Shown here: positions 1-12,500 of the stretch, piece by piece | Layout of the letters: every line of letters begins with the position of its first letter | Position numbering within the stretch: the first letter of the stretch is position 1 | Source: Pseudevernia furfuracea | Lineage: Eukaryota; Ascomycota; Lecanoromycetes; Lecanorales; Parmeliaceae | Direction: 5' to 3' | DNA: 64,000 nucleotides | NCBI GenBank assembly: GCA_022315425.1 | Contig: JAIUPT010000028.1 | Location: 1,054,001 to 1,118,000 of the forward strand | The notes under the pieces: generated by a model | The model's input: the letters and a program-made list of their open reading frames with translations, nothing else | Databases searched by the model: none | What the model was told of the DNA's origin: nothing | Translations under genes and position numbers: made by a program

Positions 1-531
1 CTCCGGAGAGCAGAACCAGACAGAGGTCAAGGCAATGGATGTAAGAGAACATACGTACGTACCTCCGTATTCAAATTCGCGCACGGAGGGCCAAAAAACT
101 TTTCCATGTGGAACTGTGTGAAAGTCCCACGGTTCAAGAGCATTCTGGCCGGAAATAAGTGACCGTTATTGTCACAGGTTTTTCCTCTGAATGATGGTCG
201 TTACACCCGGGAGAAGATATTATGAGTAGGAAAAGCGAGCTCGTTCTGGTCGATGGACAAAATGGGCGCAAATGAAGATCGAATCCGCATACGCAAACCG
301 TCAGACATGGTCAAAACCTCGAGAGCTCCCATCGTTTCATATCCGCATACGTTCATTGATATTAATTCAAATGAAACCGACTGTTCATATCAAGTTGGGA
401 TGCTCGCCGGGGGACTCTCCCCCTCTATGCATGAATCTGCTCAATAATCTCACAGTGCCTGGCCCCGCTGCTGATCTGGGAAGACTGACATCAAACAAAA
501 GTTTTACAACAGATAAAATCCATGAACCCAC
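1..531. other. Intergenic, no gene supported
   Basis: The only open frames are short and overlapping, with no recognisable protein signature. The stretch lies 3' of the membrane-protein gene that ends at 532 on the minus strand, so it probably includes that gene's 3' untranslated region. Confidence 0.5.
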
Positions 532-3143
532 TCAGTCCACATTCCCATACTCCGCGCCCTCTTCCACCCCGCCCATCTTCCCCTCTTCCACCCCACCAAT
601 CAGCAACTCCACCTTCTTCTCCTTGCCACCAGCTCCAGACCCAGAGGCCCTCACACGTGCATTCAACGCCATGGTCGAAAACCGCTTGATGCCTGCGCCG
701 GTATTCCTCAAGTCTGTAGTGTCGGTCCTGGATACCTGCGCGAGCACGAGGAGTTCTTCGACCGTGTCCCAGGAGCCGGAACTGAGCCGTGTGAAGAAGG
801 TGTATAGCGTATGGGCCAAAGCGACTATTATATGAAGTAGTAGGACAACCATGGAGAGATAATCGGTAACCCTCGAGGCTTTGTAAGCGTAACCTGTCAC
901 GCGAAGACTTGTTAGCTGTGTATCTTGGTCGTGGTTATACACTCACCGGTCAGAAAGCCATGGAACGCTAAATGGCTAGATTGATTATAGGGTGGAGGGC
1001 CTGGGCAAAATTCCCGAGGCTCGGCACCTCGTATGCGTGTGCACTCTGTCCCAAAACTGGTGTAATATTTTAAAGTGTTGTACTGCTGCCCGAGGCCGAC
1101 GCGGGAGACGGCATCTGCCATCGCGGTTGACGTTATCGTCTCAATATCCTGGATCCAATGGCTCTGCCCACTACCCGTAAGAGGCTCTGTTTTTAGCCTA
1201 ATGTCACCTGCGATGAAGACGTTGGCGAGAGCTGTGGTCAAGGTGGATTTGTTCAATGCCGTCTTGGCCTCATCCATCTATGAAGAATTCGGAGTCAGCG
1301 TCACTCTTTTTAGGTAAAAGCCGAAAAACGAGATAAGTCCAGAGAGCAGGAAGATCCTTTCCCTGCCGAAACTTGGCGTTTCGCCTAAGTAAAAATGCAG
1401 TCCTGGAGAGTAAAGGAGCATTCAGCTCCCGAAAGAGGGCATATGATGCCGTTTTCCTACCAAACAGGAAGGAGTTTCGCCGAAATGCACGTACCCATTG
1501 GGGTATAAGAGGTGTCAAGGCGTCCAGCCAGCCTTGTTCAGCAGTGATATGTCTCCAGCTCCCGTCATTAATCGGTAGAACGTTGGTCAGGTTAGCCCGA
1601 TTGTTTGCCTGGCCACTGTGAACAACGCTAATACCGCTACCGACGTTTTCATAAGCCACATTCCCCAAATCAGTGACAGCATTTCCACTTCCTGTCAACA
1701 TATGCTTCGCTTTGACCCATCGGCCGTCGATAGAGCACACCACACCGACACGTTGGGTGGCTAAATTCGAGGCTAGTGCGCCTAATATTACAAGACCTGT
1801 GGTGACCGATTCCATCTCAGAATTAGCCGGGATCCATACTGTTGTGACTCCTGTCTGTTGGGTATGAGCACCCTTATGGTGTCCCCATAGTGGTTTGGAC
1901 AGCTTGATGTTTGTGTAACTTCCTGATTGGTCATTTCCTCTGGCCCAAAGGTCGTATGCCGGGGGATTGGGCAAAGATACATTGAACGTTGCATTTGAAA
2001 ACGTTAACACGTTACGTGTGCAGACGGTACGCACTGCTGCCGCTTGAGAATAAGTTTCCGCATAGCGGATTCCCATAGGCCGAGAATTGGTTGGATACCA
2101 ATGCGGATCGTACCAAAGGTCCTGTTTGAGTAGAGAGGTGGCTGCGTGAGGAGCAACAGACCATGCCTCCGCACTAAGACCAGTTTCCCTTGTGACTGCT
2201 TGCAGGGTTCTCGGAAATTGTGACTCCTGTAAGGCAATCTCGTAATTGCCCAGGCTGCGGTAATAGTTATAAAAGCTCTCCAGGCTCGATACGCCCTTTG
2301 CGACACATCCTATTGTGTCAAGGCCTCTGGCACTCGAGCATCGAGACCCACCGAGATGGTCAGAGGTCAATATAGAGGGCCAGTAAACGTCTGCTGTTCC
2401 GTTGAGCCAGAACTCCGTAGTGAACTCGGGCCAATTCTGCAAAGCGAACAAATCAGGATTAGCTAGTAGCCATAGTATAAAAAATTTGCGATAAGGTCCA
2501 TACCGTTGGTCGAGGCAACATGAGGATGGCGCTTGCAGGCCCTGCAGTTACCGCTATAAGGCCTCCCAAAGTAATCAGGCCCACAAGCCATACGTCTTGA
2601 ATCTTGCTGGAAGTGACGAGAGCCGAGATAGCGCCCCACATGGCTGGTGACCAGAAGTAGCTTATACGAGCAAAAGAAAATCCCGATGCAGCAAGCCCCA
2701 AAGGGATGCCTTCATGCAACAGTCTATCCCTGGTAATTGAGAAGATTATGACACCATAGCTTGAGATTACGAGAAGCTCCTGTCTCGTTCAGCGTTTTTC
2801 TTCTTGTCCCTATACTGCAACGCGTAATTACCTGAACCTTTGCTGCAGCCTGTATCAACGCAAGTTTCACATCATTTCCTTGGGCCGTTAGATCGCCACT
2901 GGACTGCTGAGAAAATCCATGTCCGATATAGAAGCCCCCAATGTTGAGTCGGAGCAGGACCAAAGACACTGTTACAGGCAAGATGTGGATTAGACAGCGG
3001 CTGAATGCCACCCAGAAGGATTTTTTGACTACCACTTTCGTTGGCTCTGGGCTCAAGCCGAACCGTAAACGTATAAGAATGAAAGCGACAATCTCAAGTC
3101 CAAGATTGCGCAAAAGATGTGTTGGACTGCCCGGGAAATGCAT
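532..3143 (-). CDS. Fungal multipass membrane protein with large extracytoplasmic domain
   Basis: Spliced model, minus strand exons 3143-2832, 2779-2504, 2436-1495, 1277-947 and 893-532 (740 codons plus stop). Every junction has GT-AG ends and phases agree; the 1278-1494 intron begins GTACGT. The N-terminal part has several hydrophobic helices, including the motif YIGHGF and a segment FWSPAMWG. A long polar domain of about 400 residues with N-glycosylation sequons follows. A C-terminal transmembrane helix (MVVLLLHIIVALAH) is followed by SSGSWDTVEEL and a short tail. This order and these motifs match a large fungal family of uncharacterised membrane proteins that I know by pattern but cannot name by function. 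The start at 3143 is the first ATG of the open frame; an upstream exon is possible. Confidence 0.72.
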
Positions 3144-6100
3144 TCTCTGTAGGGCGTTGACCAGGACGAATTAGAGAAGCTGGACCTACACATCCTGGAG
3201 CAATGAATTCTGTGCTCTATCACCCTCAAAGGGGCTGAAGGTGGGGGCGGATTGCCTTGAAACATTCCCTCGGTCTACATTGGACATTGGTGGTCAGACA
3301 GAGAATGTCTACCTTTTGGGTGGGTTGCCTCTTCAAAGGGGCTTTGCCCCCGACATCAAACCATGTCCAGCACTGGATACTTTGTGTGATACTTGTTTGA
3401 TTCTTGGTGTCTTGCCGCAAAATGTGTCATCAAAGGGGTCCCAGGACGAAGGCTGGTTCGCTAAGCCTGACGAGGCGGGACATCCTGCGGGAAGGCTGAG
3501 TCAGAGAGGATCTGGCGGGTGCATGAAGCTTTGAAGGCTCTGCTGTTTGATACGCAGTAAGCGCAATGTCATCGGTGGAACCGGATGGAATTGTGCACTC
3601 AATCAGGCTGAAAGGAAACGTGGTAGCCTCCTTATAGTGATCCTTCTTTCAGCCTCGCTCTTAATGCCATTCAACGTCGTTCTCTTGTTTAATCTATGAT
3701 GATGTTACGTCGAAAATCAAAAGAAATTCTGGGTTGTCTTGCAAGATCATTGAGGAAAGTTTCCTTCGGAGATTCTGATTATAGATCAGTCAAAGGGTGC
3801 GAGAAGCGCCAATACCTGTTTCGGATTACTCTTGCCCCTTTCGATCACGGTAGGATTGGACCCTGCGTTCTCATGCGGCAGCCACGAGCCAAATAGAGTA
3901 CAGCCTTGTCAATCGAAAATCTCCTGTTCTGAAGGTGGGCTCTCCTTGAGATATGGTGGAAAAGAGAATACTTTCTTATCTCCTTAGGTCAGAAACAGCG
4001 AAAGCCTTTTAAGGAAAGGAACGAATGTTAAGCTGGGCTAATGTGAATGATTCCAATACCAACCACGGGTCTGAGTGTGTCCCCCCCCCGCGCGCCGGGG
4101 GCTGATGCTGGAGTACATTGGGCTAGATGTCTCGGACACGGTCACAATGGCCTGCTCGAGCCTCCGAGAAGGACATGTTTGGCGGGAACGAGGACGCCGA
4201 CTTTCCCAAAGGCACTGTAGCTACATCTACCTTAGCATTTTAGGCAAAAGAGTTGACGAGTCTAGCTTCGGCTTCCAGCATTCCGCTCGTTCATTTTCTG
4301 CGATTGACACGACCACCACCGGACAGCGGGATCGATATCCTGTAGTCAATTTTCAACGCACAAGTGGATCCCCACTTAGGTATTTTATACTATTGAAGAC
4401 CAAGCGCAGGTGGTATCAAATGTGAGTTGGTCACGAGGGTCTTTGGAGACACGCTATAAAACATAGTAAGTAAAGAGGCGTACACTGTCAGAAGGTTCCG
4501 TTGCGCAAATGATTGATAGTGCTGCCACACGCGGCATTTATGATTCTGAAAAGACTGTTCAAAAAGTTCTCAGGACTCTGTCATGATGCCCGATGTCGCG
4601 CTGATCATCAAGCTTCACAATAGATTCATGTCAACGCAGCATTGTTATTCCCGGAGGCCATTCGGGATGATCCGCACCCAGGTACGTGTATGCAGCTCCA
4701 TCAGAATCTTGACCCGATTGCGAGAGCGCTTCGTAAAGAGACTGGAAGGGATATGCAGCATGCGCGATGACAGGAGGGAGGTTTAGACTGCAAAGAGCCT
4801 AACGCTGCGTTAAAAATCCCCCACCCACTAGCTGCAAAAATCATAGTGTTTGTGGTTTTTGTGGTGTTTGTGTGGTCGATATATTTCCCCATCTGGCTAA
4901 ACAGCCTCGTGCGTCTGCGTGGGCATCTGCATGGCCAACGCATCGTCTGTCATGCGACGCCGATTACCAACAGCGCGGTAGACGGATGCGTGCTTTGGAA
5001 TCCCCGAAATCCGGCCCAAAGCACAAGCTGTGAAGGTACTTTCAAATCACCGATTCGGGAGGTACATGGCCTTTGTTTGAATCGTCAGACTCTAAACCTT
5101 TTCTCGGCCCCTTGATCCGACTGTGTGAGGAGGTGGCTTGAGCTTCACGATTTCCGTGATTGGAGGCTTGGCAAGGGGAATACCCAAATCGGGGCGGACT
5201 CTGCCACGCTCTCCGGGGTCTAGACTGCTCCGGCATGACGTCGCAGGAAAAAGAATTCGCCCAAACATGGCATGTCCTCATCATGGCTTCAGTCTCGCTT
5301 CAGTCTCGTTTCAATGCTCCAGTCCCCTTGTGCCCGTAGGCTGTACTATTTCCCCGGACTCCACAATATGCAAAAGTCCGAAGTTGTGGAATACAGGGAA
5401 TATGTAGAATAGAATACCGTATTAATATTTTCATGATGAAATATGAATGATTTATCTCCAGCGTGCCGTTCTCCTTCGGCCCGGGTACCGAGCCGCCTCA
5501 TCCTGAGCTATGGTCCCGGAACATCCTTTAATTGGCACTCTGGAAGGTCTCAATTTACGAATTACGATTACGAAATATCCAAAATGGGCCAAATCCAGCT
5601 CCAAACCTTCCTTCCAATAGAGATGGCATGGTTCACATGGTTCACGGCAGCGTGTTTGGAGCGAGTTGGTGAGTGGAGAAAAAGTTGGATGATGGATGAA
5701 TAGATGATAGATGATGGATCCACAGTGACGACTTGCCGCTCCATGGCTTGAGCCCCTGCCTACCCGGAATCCGAAAGTCAAATTTACTCTCAATTTGTTT
5801 ACAGCTCGTCTCGAGTTGTTAGGCTGCTCGCTAGGCTCGCCTGCTCACTAGGGCAACACGACGCGACATTAAAGTATCCGAGGCATTTCCGTCCGGCGAT
5901 TGGCTACCTACTGCCAGAATGTCAGAAGATGCAAGGTCGTAAACTCATAACGTAAGACCAAGGCCGCAGTATCATGATTGAGGGTGTGAAGACGTCATCA
6001 TATGGTTATGTAGATGTGAAGACTACTTCCATGTGGTGATGAAGGAAGACCGAGCCGTAGCCGAAGCAGTAAAAGGGGCAATAAGAAAAATAAGGTAGGT

Positions 6101-6212
6101 CGCTATCGTAAGTGAATTTGCTCATAGCCGTGTCGTTAAGCATCAGAAGAAAGAAAGCAGCGAGTATCATATCACTGTAGTCGTCAAGGAAATCTCATCA
6201 ATCGCACAGTGG
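3144..6212. other. Long intergenic stretch, no supported gene
   Basis: Frames here are short (under 120 codons), overlap on both strands and show no domain pattern, codon bias or plausible splice structure. Local oddities are a C-run followed by a GC-rich palindromic patch near 4080-4102 and a GTGTTTGTGG-type simple repeat at about 4847-4875. Nothing else can be supported. Confidence 0.5.
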
Positions 6213-7495
6213 TCAGGCAGCTGATGCGTGGGGAGACACATGCAGGTTTTTCATCCTCTCTTCCACACTCTTCACAGCATCGTTGTCCAACGTTCCTTTG
6301 GCTCTTTTTGGAGGGTGACGGGGACACTCGTCACACTTTTCATGGCCGCAATTACCGCAAATCTTCTCGGTATCCTTGAACAGTCTTTCACACTTCTCGC
6401 AATTCCATCTCACGTGAGTTCGAATACTCCTCATTTCTCTTGTGGCCAAGGGAAAGGTCTCTTCGGTGTCGCCTGGGTAGCCGTCGGGATGTTTGTCGGA
6501 TTTGGGTCTGGGAGGAGTTAGCGATGAAGTGTGGGTGCTTGTGATGTGTTGACATACGGGTCGCGTGGGCACTTCGGACAGCGCAAGTGCTTGCAATTCT
6601 CGCATTGAGTAGCCTTGCCCTGGAAGAGCGTCTCACATTGATGGCATGTCCTACGCACGCGCTGCGTCGGTGCTCTTCTTGTCATCTCTTTTCCAGTTGC
6701 GCGATGTAGCATGGTGAGAGCATCAGTCTTCTTGTCCAGCCCGTAATCGGCGGCGACGCCTTGGACGGCAAGTCCTTTGCCTTTTGGAACCTTGGACTTG
6801 GAGCCAGGGAGGCGAGGGCATTTCTTGCATCGGGAGTGCTGACAATCGCTGCAGACCCTGTCGGCGCCGAATGTGGTCTGACACCGATGGCAGGTGCGAT
6901 GGATCCTCACGCGGACCTGCTTCTCCACTCGAGGCAGTGCTACTGTGGTCGGCACAGTCCACTCTCCTGGCTCCAATGTCAATCCATATTTGGCGAAAAG
7001 AGCGCGAGCCTTCTCTTCTTGGATAGTGTAGCTCTCTTTGGCCGTCGTAGTGCCTCTTGGTTTGCCGGCAGTGGGAATGGGCCTGTTTTCCTTGATGATT
7101 TGGGAGATGCCAGCAGGGACTGATAGAGTCGGCGTGGTGTCGGCCTTGGCCTTGGGCAATGCTGGTGCTGCGACGGGAGGGCTGTATCTCGGTTAGACGA
7201 GGTTCTGAAAAGGAGATTGAGACCAGGTGTAGAAAGTTGCTCACGTCGTTGTTGTAGTCACTTCTGAGTGCGTTGGCATGACCGAGCCGCTCACAGGCGC
7301 AAGTTCAGAGGGATTGGAGATGGACTGCCTTTTAGACTTGTCCCTCTTCAAGACCAAGCTAGCTCTTCTCATGAATCTGGCCAATCCTCTGGGCTTGTCC
7401 CCAGGTCCTCCTGAACCACCTTGGCCCGAGGAACTCATTCTTCTTGTCGAGTACTGCTGGTGCAGAGTGAAGTTCTTTGGCGATGCAATGTTCAA
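6213..7495 (-). CDS. Triple zinc-module fungal protein
   Basis: Exons 7495-7245, 7181-6558 and 6507-6213 on the minus strand give 389 residues. Both introns have clear signals: 7182-7244 begins GTGAGC and ends ATACAG after a CTAAC branch; 6508-6557 begins GTATGT with a GCTAAC branch. The protein carries three copies of a cysteine/histidine module of about 28 residues: two Cys four residues apart, then after 8-10 residues a CxxCxH...CxxCPR block. The copies begin at TCHRC, TCHQC and NCEKC. Spacing suggests each module binds zinc. The N-terminus is basic (RRASLVLKRDKSKR) and disordered. The last junction falls inside the second CPR flank, so splicing is needed to supply the third module. Start at 7495; a second in-frame ATG 19 codons on (MSSSGQGG) is equally possible. 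Related proteins occur in other ascomycetes; function unknown to me. Confidence 0.75.
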
Positions 7496-9263
7496 TTGAG
7501 GTGCAAAACGATATTGGTAATCATATGGAAAGGTTTCACGGGTCTTTTGAGTCTCCCGTACGATGGAGTATCAACAATCTCCCCGCACTGAGATGGACGG
7601 ATCTGCGAAGATCAAAAAGCTTCTGGCGAAAAGAGTGATGAGAGACGTTGGTTGCAACGCCTTTTCACCAAGAACGAGGCGGTTTTGGCATGCGGATGCC
7701 CCTAATAGTGGAAGAGCAGGAGAAAGGGGATTTGGAAGAGTACTGTGTAGCAATTGAGAATATAAAGTAGTGATAGTAGTACTAGTAGCGGGCGGGGATA
7801 TTGAGACGACTACTTTGGTGGACGGCGCTAAATCACTAAACCAAGCCCTTGGGCTGGTTCACGCTAATCGGTTAGAAATGCAAGCATCTGCATCCTGCTT
7901 GCAGTAGGCAGCTGCAACTGCAGGGTAATAACAAGGTTAGCTAACGCTTAAGAAAACCCCAACATTTGGGACGAGCGGCCAACTTCCGTAATAGTACCTA
8001 ATTAAATAATACGGTAAGATGTAACGCGAAGGCTGATCCCCTTCTTTTTTAGAGCACAAATTAAGTGTGGACTTGCTCTTGTACATTATGATACCCTTTA
8101 TGATTTACGATTGCATCTGTGCTGTTCAACCTTTTGTGGAGAGTGGTGACTTGGAGAGGCTCACCCATGTTTTGCAATTAAAGGGCACCAGGGATACGGT
8201 AATCAGGTTTAATGTTGATCTTCCGTGGAGCTTTGAACTCCTTGCATTTTCCATTGGCCTCACTGACACATCCTCTTTCATCGAGCTGCATCTTGGCACT
8301 CAGGATTCCCGCCGTGGTAAAGACTGCGATCTGTGACTTGTCGTCACAGTGCGTCTAAAAGTCAAAAGTTCCAAATGCGCGGAATGGCTGGTTAGTCTCT
8401 CGGCATTACATATTTCTGCATGTCTGTCGCTTCAATAATGTTATAGTGTATGTAGTGTATGTAGCATTGTAAGCATTGTAGTGTACTCTACGGTGTGGCG
8501 AACGAAGCTTCAAATTTGGTACAATTTATGGTTTTGCTGAATTACTCCACAATGCACATGGGGAAAAATGATGTGAGAAGCGTATCAACATTAAGGTACT
8601 TTATTCGCACCATTTGTTGGAAGCGAACCGCACTTACGGACATGCCTAGCGCTATCACTTTTCTTATTGTTATTGTTATTGTTATTGTTATTGTTATTGT
8701 TATTACATTATTACCTTACTGCTTATAGTTATGATCTACATTTATGGAAGTCATGATGGAGCATCTCTTCATGCCATAATTATTACCCAGATTATTAGTG
8801 TAGGGACGAGGTCACTAATTATTCACATGCAATGAATCAAGCTAAAAGTGGGGGGTTTGCCCAAAGCTGGGTAGTGGGTAAATTTAATTTACGATGTTTT
8901 TCCCAGCTACCCGGTAATGGTTAGTATTGAAAGTGTCAAGCTAAATTTAAGGTGATGACACTGACTGCCTTGCATCTTTGGGTCTCTTGCCCTTTCGCAC
9001 TTTGGCCTTTCCCTGGGTCCCGAGACTCCCGACTTCCTTGGCTCTTGAGTCTTGACCTTTCGCTTGGGACTTTGGGAGTCTGTTTTTTGGGGGTCTGGGA
9101 CGCGCATCTTATTATTCTTGACCCCACCGATTAAGGATTTAAGGTAGCTATCTCGCTATTAACCGCATCCTCATTCGGCAATCTAGTATCAGTCCTTGAA
9201 ACTTGAGGCTGATTTCCAGCAATCGATATCCAATAAACCTCTTCCATCAGCAATTCAGCATAT
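7496..9263. other. Intergenic left flank of retrotransposon
   Basis: No gene is supported. The stretch contains the (TTATTG)n microsatellite near 8663, and a low-complexity stretch at about 8990-9090 with repeated CTTGGGACTC-like words. It ends in the CATAT target site of the copia element. Confidence 0.5.
8663..8705. repeat. (TTATTG)n microsatellite
   Basis: About seven consecutive hexanucleotide units with no interruption, in AT-rich intergenic DNA. Confidence 0.9.
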
Positions 9264-9396
9264 TGTTGAAAACCATGGCAGTCAGCCCTACCTGGACTAG
9301 TGGCTTGGCACTAGTGTGACACCTACTCTCCTGTAGATACTACCTATAGGTCTTCAGTCTAGCCAATACAGTCAATAGTACCCATATTATTCAACA
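9264..9396 (+). repeat. 5' LTR
   Basis: 133 bp, TG...CA ends with short terminal inverted repeat TGTTGAA/TTCAACA. It matches the copy at 14956-15088 base for base as far as I can read. It should hold the promoter and start of the genomic RNA. Confidence 0.96.
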
Positions 9397-9410
9397 GGTT
9401 ATGAGCCCGG
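9397..9410 (+). other. Primer-binding site, half-tRNA type
   Basis: The sequence GGTTATGAGCCCGG follows the left LTR with no spacer. Its first twelve bases are complementary to GGGCTCATAACC, the anticodon arm of initiator methionine tRNA (CAT anticodon), not to a tRNA 3' end. Drosophila copia primes from such an internal site using a half tRNA; by analogy this element does the same. The match is seen directly; use as primer is inferred. Confidence 0.75.
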
Positions 9411-9471
9411 TAGTGTCTACCGTTGTTGTGTCACTGTCTACACTCCTGCACGTCGCTATTGGCACCTGCAG

Positions 9472-9559
9472 TCCACCGGGGGTGGAGAGAAGCCTACCTG
9501 GGGTAGCACCGAAAGCCTACCAAGGTGGTAGAACCGTGTTATAAGCCTACCGGGGGTAG
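9472..9559 (+). other. Array of four small hairpins in the retrotransposon leader
   Basis: Four stem-loops occur in a row: TCCACC-GGG-GGTGGA (9472-9486), CTACC-TGG-GGTAG (9494-9506), CTACC-AAGGT-GGTAG (9517-9531) and CTACC-GGG-GGTAG (9547-9559). The last three share the same five-base stem. They lie between primer-binding site and gag start, where packaging or dimerisation signals of retroelements usually sit. Confidence 0.7.
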
Positions 9560-9599
9560 CATACGACTCATATCAAACAATTATACGCATACAATCGCC

Positions 9600-12500
9600 A
9601 TGGAGGATTCCTACAAACCCAATAAGATCCTAATTCTCTCCTCCACCAACTACGAAAAATGGTTCGCCCTTACCAAGGCCAAATTGCAAGCAAAAGGCGG
9701 AACCTACATCATTAAGCAAACCAGATACCAGCATCTACAATTGCATCCGGAAGACAGAGCTGAATTTGACAAGCTTGACGGACTGGCCAAGGAAATTATT
9801 CTTCTTGGGACGGACCAAGTCGACTTGACACTCATTATCGACAAGGCCACTGCAAAAGACCAATGGGATGCACTACTTGCCAAATACAAGGACAGTCGAA
9901 AGCAGGTAGTGACTACCAAGCAGAAGGAGTTTGTCAACTACGAAAAGAAGAAAGGCCAGTCTGTACAAGATGCATGGGCCGCACTACACAAAATTCGCAA
10001 CGATATCATTGCAATTAAGCCATCGTTGGCCGAAGCCTATGACACCGAAGAACTGCTGTACAGACTCTACGATTGCCTTCCAACTGAGTACAGTACCACC
10101 GTTGCAGTCCTGAAGTCGAATGAGGAAAAGGACGAGAACAAGGCACTTCGAATCCTACAAGAGATGGAAGATACGTTGAGAGACCATCACGAAACAGGCA
10201 TGTATGCTCGTCGCCCACCAAACAGTCGTCAGCGATCAGCTCCGCAGCCAACCACGTCTAAGGCCAATCGTTCTCCTTTACCACGTTCGACAAATCGATC
10301 CCCGGAGCCCCAACATGGCCGGACGTCTCTCCGCAAGCTACGTCGATGCTTCATATGTGATGACGAGGATCACTTGTTCCAAGAATGTGACGCCTTTGAG
10401 AAGATAAAGGAGGTTGTTCGGGTTCTAAAGAACAAGAAGGCTGCAAAGAAGAAAGTCTCTTTCGCCAGAGACTTGGATTCCAAGGGAAAGAGACCCCAAA
10501 AGGCCTACGAAGCGGAGTCGGATACCTCTGATACTTCGACTGATGAGGACGAGGAAATTGCCCACATTACCCAGGAAGCAGCAAGTAAGCTTGAACCCTC
10601 TACGTGGATAGCTGATACAGGCGCGTCATCCCATATGACTGACAAATCCAACCTCTTTAGTGGCCCTCTCACTCGAATGAGGAGACGCACAATCAAGGTT
10701 GGAGGGGGAGAATTACATACAGATCAGATGGGAACGATAGTCTTACGAAGTCGAAAAGGAAGGCCCATAGATATCAAGCGTGTCTACTATGTCCCTGGTC
10801 TAGGAGCGAATTTACTATCATGCAGAAGACTTTGTATGCTAGGACTCAAAGGCCGATTTGATATTGACTCCATTTACCTTCATGTTAATGGAAAGGACAT
10901 GCTCAAAGCAAACCACAAAGAGGGAGTGTATGTGCTCACGTGGATATCAAGCAAGTTTCCCATTGGACCTCCTTTAAGTTCACTGAGACATCAAGCCTTT
11001 CCAACGATAGAACAGCCTGTTGCAAGTACACCGGAGGTGATAGAACAGCCTGTTGCTACTGCACCGGAGGTGGAAGATGTTGACAAGGATATGACCGATA
11101 TTGAGGAGGGACCTCATCAAGCACAGACCGCGAAAGACTACTTCCTTATGCACCGAAGATTTGCCCACCTGAACTCGAATATCATTGCCAAACTTCACGA
11201 AGTCACCACTCATCCTCCTGTACGGCGACCTAAGCATAGAACCCCTTGTTCGGCGTGTGCTGTTGGAAAGATGAAGAAGAAGATCAATCGGGTAGTGACG
11301 CCACGAAAGGAGAATGTATTGGACCTGGTCTCAATCGATGCATGTGGACCACTCCCGAAAAGTCTTGTTGGGAACACTACATTCCTCGAAATAGTCGACA
11401 ATCATTCTCGGAAGATATGGACAATATGCACGAAGGATAGAAAGTCTATTCCAGCAGAACTCGATACATGGAAGACTACTGTGGAGCTTCAAACAGGACG
11501 AAAATTGAAAGCCATCAGACTTGACAATGCACCAGAGTTACTGTCTATCGTAAGGGACTGGGTAAAGAAGTACGGTCTCATACTTCAAGACACCGAGCCA
11601 TATACGTCACATCAAAATGGTGTCGCCGAGAGATCGATTCAAACCACAGAAAACTCAATTCGTGCAATGGTGGAGGACTCAGGCCTACCCCTAGAGTTTT
11701 GGGACGAAGCAGCTATGACCAATGCATATCTGAGGAATCGAATAGCCACAGGACCGCTGATTGATGGAAAACCTACAAGCCCAGAACAGGTCTATACCGG
11801 GGTGCTACCTTCAATTGATCATGTTAAAGTATGGGGCTGCAAATGCGTTTCCTACGTTAGTCCAGACTCACATCCACCAGGTACACGAAGAGACAAACTC
11901 ATGCCAAGAGGAAGAGAGGCGGTGTTGATGGGTTTCGACACTGAAACAACAAAACAGTACCGCATCTATGCTCCTGATTTGGGAAGATGTATCAAGGCCT
12001 CCACAGTCACGTTCTTTGAAGACGTTAAGGGCAGCGAGATCGACTTGAAACTCAGAGTCGCTACACCGAACGAGTTGAAAACTCGTAGTCCTATGGGACG
12101 ACCAAAGAAGACAGCCTCACCGGAATCAGTGGTCAATTCAGTACCAGCTGTATCGACACCAGCTGTATCGACACCAGCTGCATCGACACCAGCTGCATCG
12201 ACACCAGCTGCATCGACACCATTGGCCAATTCGGTACCAGTCCTGCCAGCACCAGTCGTCGACTCAACACCAGCCATTGACTCTCATACCGCTGTACCAG
12301 AAGTTCCCATAGAACTTCCTGTTCAAGCTCCGAAACCTCCACCAAAGCCTCCGCCAGAACCTCCCGTTCAAACTCCAAAGCCTCCGCCTTATCTACCAAG
12401 TCCTCCAATATCGACATCAGTCTCTACTCCACCGCGTTTGAATACCAGTGCTGCGTCCATACCGTGGTTGCCAGCCTTGAAGAGAAAAAGAGACAATGAG

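Noticed and set aside
532..942. Separate small minus-strand gene
   Set aside because: Its membrane helix and SSGSWDTVEEL are the C-terminal exon of the 532-3143 gene, joined across a 53-bp intron.
1278..1494. Reading through 1278-1494 as coding sequence of the first membrane gene
   Set aside because: The frame is open but ends at a stop without the family's C-terminal part; removing this GTACGT...CATAG segment joins both parts in phase.
9525..9599. Longer gag-pol start at 9525
   Set aside because: The codon at 9525 is GTG and lies in the third leader hairpin; the first ATG in frame is at 9600 and starts a typical Gag N-terminus.
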